Assembly: GCA_016194825.1 (NCBI GenBank)
Contig: JACQAR010000007.1
Coordinates: 1-9,267, forward strand
Length of the DNA: 9,267 bases
From: Chlamydiia bacterium
GTDB lineage: Bacteria > Chlamydiota > Chlamydiia > Chlamydiales > SM23-39
Reading direction: 5' to 3'
Below are positions 6,509-9,267 of the stretch, in pieces. A program made the translations under genes and the position numbers. Each line of letters starts with the position of its first letter. Positions within the stretch are counted from its first letter, which is position 1. Under the pieces are notes generated by a model, which saw nothing but the letters and a program-made list of their open reading frames with translations, did no database searches and was not told where the DNA came from.

Positions 6509-6587
6509 AATTATTTAAGTCTCTGGAGATTAGCCTGTTATAATATGGTCTAGCGATCTAAAAAATGCTTGCCTAGGAGCTTCTTTT

Positions 6588-6613
6588 TCTCTGTGGTATC
6601 TCTCTCTGTGGTA
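6588..6613 (+). repeat. Short direct repeat, 11 bp, period 15
   Basis: TCTCTGTGGTA occurs at 6588-6598 and again at 6603-6613, separated by four bases. It lies in the gap between the ruvA stop and the orphan gene's promoter. It may be a slippage product or a protein-binding pair; nothing shows a function. Confidence 0.5.
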
Positions 6614-6627
6614 ATCGGTTACACCCA

Positions 6628-6646
6628 ATGTAAAGCAGCTTTACAT
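6628..6646 (-). other. Perfect hairpin across the ruvA stop codon
   Basis: ATGTAAAG and CTTTACAT form a perfect eight-base inverted repeat around a three-base loop. The ruvA TAA stop (6643-6641) lies inside the stem. There is no T-run after it on the minus strand, so it is a poor intrinsic terminator. It could stabilise the 3' end of the ruvCA message or slow transcription. Confidence 0.4.
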
Positions 6647-7225
6647 CTTCTGCAGCGCGCTTGTGATGAGCCGCGCGAGATCGGTTTCCTCTTTTTTCTC
6701 TTGTAAAGCCAACTGGACCGCTTTTTGTGCGTGGGCAGGAGTATAGCCGAGGTTGAGCAGCGCGTGGACGGCGTCTGCCACGAGGGAATGCTCGGCTAGA
6801 GCTGTTGGAGGAAGAGCGGCTTTCCCCTTGAACTTGTCGCGCATTTCGATGACGAGCCGCTCCGCTGTTTTTTTGCCGATGCCGGGGATTTTGCTGAGGA
6901 GTCGTGTATCTGCTGCCATGACGGCTCGCTCGAAGCTGGACAGATCGATGTGCCCGATGATCGCTTGCGCTGTTTTGGGACCAATGCCGGAGAGAGTGAT
7001 GAGTGTCTCAAAGAGGTTCCTCTCTTCACGACTCAAAAAGCCATAGAGCGTGTGTGCATCTTCACGCACCACATGGGAAAGGAAGAGGAGCACTTCTTTT
7101 TCGGCAGCAGGGAGGCGAGAGTAGGTGCTTAAGGGGATGGCCAAACGGTAGGCGACGCCGTGAGTTTCCACGACGGCCTTGAGCGGCTCTTTTTCTTTGA
7201 GTTGACCTCGGATGAATTCATACAT
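6641..7225 (-). CDS. ruvA: Holliday junction branch migration protein RuvA
   Basis: RuvA binds four-way DNA junctions as a tetramer and loads the RuvB helicase for branch migration in recombinational repair. The 194-residue length is normal. Domain I (about 1-63) is the OB fold beginning MYEFIRGQL and ending with LYGF. Domain II (about 64-140) has two helix-hairpin-helix motifs, LSGIGPKTAQ (78-87) and IPGIGKKTAERL (113-124), which contact the DNA backbone. Domain III (about 146-194) contains VHALLNLGYTPAHAQKAV, the UBA-like module that contacts RuvB. The start is supported by GAGG on the minus strand (7237-7234), eight bases before the ATG, and by the family's N-terminus. The first 97 bp overlap the end of ruvC, so the two are co-transcribed. 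The stop codon sits in a hairpin. ruvB is not in the window. Confidence 0.97.
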   Translation of the reverse strand: MYEFIRGQLKEKEPLKAVVETHGVAYRLAIPLSTYSRLPAAEKEVLLFLSHVVREDAHTLYGFLSREERNLFETLITLSGIGPKTAQAIIGHIDLSSFERAVMAADTRLLSKIPGIGKKTAERLVIEMRDKFKGKAALPPTALAEHSLVADAVHALLNLGYTPAHAQKAVQLALQEKKEETDLARLITSALQKM

Positions 7226-7701
7226 GTGGCAAACCTCATATTATGGGCATAACAAATGGCGAGCGCAAGAGCGTCTGCAGCATCTTCTGGCTCAGGAAGT
7301 TTCGGCAGGTGCAAAAGGGCTTGGATCATCCGCTGCACTTGGTGTTTGCTCGCCTGGCCATGGCCGACAACAGCGAGCTTGGCTTTTTTCGGAGCAAATT
7401 CTTGCACCGGAATAGCGCGACGGGCTGCTACAAGAAGAGCCATCCCTTTGGCCATACCGAGCTTGATTGCGCTCTGCGCGTTTTTCAACATAAACTGCGA
7501 TTCGACCGCGATGGCATCGGGCTGGAGCTGTTCGCAAAGAGATTCAATGCCCTCAAATAAAATCTTATAACGCTCGGGCAGCGGAAGAGTAGCAGGTGGG
7601 CGGATGCAGCCATAATTGAGAGCTTTCATCCCTGTAGGTTCCAGAGCAATAGCACCATAGCCGGTGATGAGAGTTCCTGGATCGATGCCTAATATAATCA
7701 T
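7129..7701 (-). CDS. ruvC: Holliday junction resolvase RuvC, with extended C-terminal tail
   Basis: RuvC is the dimeric RNase H-fold endonuclease that cuts Holliday junctions. Catalytic acids are visible: D7 in ILGIDPGT, E67 in AVESQF, and D140/D143 in EPEDAADALALA. The HGQASKHQV segment (114-122) is also typical. I start at the ATG at 7701, which gives the family's canonical MIILGIDPG; an upstream in-frame ATG at 7719 would add six residues and has a poor ribosome site. From 7701 the protein has 190 residues, longer than the usual 160-175. Everything after about residue 157 is read out of frame from ruvA's 5' end (Ser/Lys/Arg-rich, not conserved-looking), so the tail probably arose by loss of the original stop. 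This creates the 97-bp ruvC/ruvA overlap. The gene is divergent from waaF with only 47 bp between start codons. Confidence 0.96.
   Translation of the reverse strand: MIILGIDPGTLITGYGAIALEPTGMKALNYGCIRPPATLPLPERYKILFEGIESLCEQLQPDAIAVESQFMLKNAQSAIKLGMAKGMALLVAARRAIPVQEFAPKKAKLAVVGHGQASKHQVQRMIQALLHLPKLPEPEDAADALALAICYAHNMRFATCMNSSEVNSKKKSRSRPSWKLTASPTVWPSP
7693..7698 (+). promoter_or_regulatory. Possible -10 element for waaF
   Basis: TATAAT at 7693-7698 is a perfect -10 hexamer about 50 bp before the waaF ATG, inside the first codons of the opposing ruvC. No recognisable -35 lies 16-18 bp upstream. If real, the leader would be about 45 nt and carry the Shine-Dalgarno AGGA at 7738-7741, and the divergent ruvC and waaF promoters would overlap. 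Confidence 0.35.
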
Positions 7702-7748
7702 TACTCCAAGATATACCATCCTATTGGAAAAAATGTTAGGATGATTGC

Positions 7749-8768
7749 ATGGAGAGTATCATTGTACGGATGCCGAACTGGATCGGCGATTTAGTGATGG
7801 CAACCCCTGTCTTATATGACTTGAGAAAGGCTTTTCCAAAAGCTTCGATCACCGCGATGTGTAGGCGTCCTCTTTGTGAGCTGTTGGAAGAGGATGCGTC
7901 AATCGATGAGATTTTCTGTTTTGAAAAGCCGGTGAGTCGCTTTGAAAGAGGCAATGTGCGGCGCAATATCATTGCCAAAATCCAAGGAGGAGCTTTCGAC
8001 AGGGGCATTTTGCTGACCCATTCTTTTTCCTCTGCCTGGTGGTTCTGGCAAGGAAAGGTGAAACAGAGAATCGGCTACCCAGGTCATTTCAGAAAGTGGC
8101 TATTGACCGATGCGGTTTCCGTTCCAGATGCCACTTTGCACCAGGTGGACCAGTATAAAAAATTGCTAGAACCTCTCGGTATTCCCCGCTCAGCGACCAA
8201 GCCCAAGCTCTATGTTTCGGAAAAAGAAGTGGAAGAATCGAAGCAATTGCTCTACCAAAGGGGCTATATCCGAGGAAAGAGGCTGATCGGGATCAACCCA
8301 GGCGCGGCTTACGGAACAGCCAAGTGCTGGTTGCCTGAAAGATTTCGGGAGCTGGCTGTCAAACTCTTGGACGAACAGACTTACATTGTCTTTTTTGGCG
8401 ATGCGTCGAGTGATGCGCTAGTGAAAGAAATCTGTTTAGGTCTCCCTAAGCAGGTGATGAATCTAGCAGGGGTAACGAGTTTGCGAGAATTGATGTGTCT
8501 CATCAAAGACTGCGATGTGGTGGTGACGAATGATAGCGGGCCCATGCATATTGCCGATGCATTTGGAGTGCCTATTGTGGCCCTTTTTGGTTCGACAGAT
8601 GCAGCGACGACAGGACCTTATGGGCAAAAAGAGGCAGTGATCTACAAACAGGTTTCTTGCTCTCCCTGTTTCAAGCGAGTCTGCCCCATTGATTTTCGAT
8701 GCATGAAAGAGATCACAGTGGAAGAAGTGGAAAAAAGAACGCGGAAAGCGCTGGAAAAACATGTTTAG
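7749..8768 (+). CDS. waaF: ADP-heptose:LPS heptosyltransferase II (GT9)
   Basis: WaaF adds the second L-glycero-D-manno-heptose to the LPS inner core on the cytoplasmic face of the inner membrane, using ADP-heptose. The 339 residues match the family length. Motifs: MPNWIGDLVMATP (8-20), with the catalytic-type Asp14; INPGAAYGTAKCWLPERF (182-199), the donor-binding segment including Lys192; TNDSGPMHIADAFGVPIVAL (260-279), followed by FGSTD; and a cysteine cluster CSPC...C...C (304-318) common in WaaF-type proteins. The start is supported by AGGA at 7738-7741, seven bases before the ATG. It overlaps the next gene by 8 bp, forming an LPS-core pair. Assignment as WaaF rather than WaaC or WaaQ rests on the NPGAAYG and GST-D-TGP motifs. 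The sugar transferred in this organism could differ, since chlamydial LPS cores are variable. Confidence 0.9.
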   Translation: MESIIVRMPNWIGDLVMATPVLYDLRKAFPKASITAMCRRPLCELLEEDASIDEIFCFEKPVSRFERGNVRRNIIAKIQGGAFDRGILLTHSFSSAWWFWQGKVKQRIGYPGHFRKWLLTDAVSVPDATLHQVDQYKKLLEPLGIPRSATKPKLYVSEKEVEESKQLLYQRGYIRGKRLIGINPGAAYGTAKCWLPERFRELAVKLLDEQTYIVFFGDASSDALVKEICLGLPKQVMNLAGVTSLRELMCLIKDCDVVVTNDSGPMHIADAFGVPIVALFGSTDAATTGPYGQKEAVIYKQVSCSPCFKRVCPIDFRCMKEITVEEVEKRTRKALEKHV

Positions 8769-9267
8769 AACTCTCTCGCGTGCTTTGTTGCCGAACCGGT
8801 TTGATCAGATGCTGAAGCGTCTTGTGAAGAAAAAGGGAAAGAGGGTGCTGCTTTTTTGGAATCGAGGTCTGGGGGATATTGCTTTAGGACTCTATGCCAT
8901 GGTACATCGGATCCGGGAGTTTGTCCCTGATGCAGAGATCACTTTCTTGACCCGTAAAAATCTGGTCGATGGATTCCAGATGCTGGAAGGAGTAAAAGTG
9001 GTGGGAGCCGATTGGCAACGTAGCGAGAAAAACCCAGTCGATATCGATACTTCGCAATACGATTTAGTGATTGAAAAGCCAGATCCTACCGAATGGGTCC
9101 GTTGGCAAAGAGGAGAGCTCGTCCCCAAATTGCAATGGGAGGCGCGCTATGATGCGCTGTGGAAAAAATTCGAGCTGCCCGATGGGTATACTGAGAGAGA
9201 TTCAAAAATCGGGAGATGCCAAGGAGGCGCCCCGATTTTGAGCCAGGCGAAGTCGGCATCAAAGCCT
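8761..9267 (+). CDS. GT9-like glycosyltransferase, truncated by window edge
   Basis: The ATG at 8761 overlaps the waaF stop by 8 bp, with GGAA at 8753-8756 in front, so it is translationally coupled. The visible 169 codons contain only the N-terminal acceptor domain of a GT-B enzyme: KRVLLFWNRGLGDIALGLYA (27-46) has the G-D turn of GT9 heptosyltransferases (Asp39), then FVPDAEITFLTRKNLVDGF (54-72) and a strand YDLVIEKPD. A second heptosyltransferase-type gene after waaF suits an LPS-core role; donor and acceptor cannot be told. Beyond codon 142 the nominal frame turns implausible (ERDSKIGRCQGGAP...). Dropping one G from 9184-9186 and one C from 9230-9233 instead gives GILREIQKSGDAKEAPDFEP, then GEVGIKA, which reads like normal protein. 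The gene is therefore either a pseudogene or affected by sequence errors at its visible end. Confidence 0.75.
   Translation, partial: MFRTLSRALLPNRFDQMLKRLVKKKGKRVLLFWNRGLGDIALGLYAMVHRIREFVPDAEITFLTRKNLVDGFQMLEGVKVVGADWQRSEKNPVDIDTSQYDLVIEKPDPTEWVRWQRGELVPKLQWEARYDALWKKFELPDGYTERDSKIGRCQGGAPILSQAKSASKP

Noticed and set aside
6539..6544. Perfect TATAAT on the plus strand in the ruvA/orphan gap
   Set aside because: No -35-like sequence at proper spacing and no plus-strand gene downstream; not listed as a promoter.
6753..7046. Plus-strand open frame of 97 codons opposite ruvA
   Set aside because: Fully antisense to ruvA, whose helix-hairpin-helix motifs are unmistakable.
1..9267. CRISPR arrays, insertion sequences, tRNA or rRNA genes
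   Set aside because: No spaced repeat array, transposase motif with terminal inverted repeats, or cloverleaf or rRNA-like sequence was seen on either strand.

Overview
The window is a 9.3-kb stretch of dense bacterial DNA, roughly half G+C, with genes abutting or overlapping. It splits into an accessory glycan locus (about 1-5631), a degraded, AT-richer interval (about 5613-6640) and a conserved block of DNA-repair and LPS genes (6641-9267). The ruvC-ruvA pair, the leucine-rich-repeat remnant, the heptosyltransferase-type genes and the mix of glycosyltransferases are compatible with an environmental, Chlamydia-like organism (Chlamydiae outside Chlamydiaceae). That placement is an inference from gene content only. 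What the sequence shows directly is a Gram-negative, LPS-making bacterium.

Region 1, left to right: a fucosyltransferase-like GT10 gene cut by the left edge; a DUF268 gene overlapping it by 13 bp; a GT25-GT10 fusion overlapping that by 8 bp; a minus-strand GT-A-fold glycosyltransferase meeting the fusion tail to tail with a 23-bp overlap; and a plus-strand methyltransferase-glycosyltransferase fusion whose ATG shares a CATG tetranucleotide with the minus-strand gene's ATG. Together these look like a cassette for building and decorating a surface or secreted glycan. A GT25 (galactosyltransferase-type) domain fused to a GT10 (fucosyltransferase-type) domain suggests a fucosylated, Lewis-like structure, which is a hypothesis. 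Several of these proteins begin with a short hydrophobic segment, which is unusual for bacterial glycosyltransferases.

Region 2 holds a frameshifted leucine-rich-repeat fragment on the minus strand, then a small acidic orphan gene, also on the minus strand, with a textbook promoter (TTGACA, 17 bp, TAAAAT). A 257-bp intergenic stretch follows, with a plus-oriented hairpin plus T-tract, a short direct repeat and a hairpin across the ruvA stop codon.

Region 3 has ruvC and ruvA (Holliday-junction processing) on the minus strand. They are divergent from waaF-type heptosyltransferase II, which overlaps by 8 bp a second GT9-type gene that runs off the right edge. The visible end of that last gene appears to carry two single-base homopolymer frameshifts. 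The main points for a second look are the GT25-GT10 fusion, the possible programmed frameshift joining the first two genes, the methyltransferase-GT fusion and the N-terminal hydrophobic segments.
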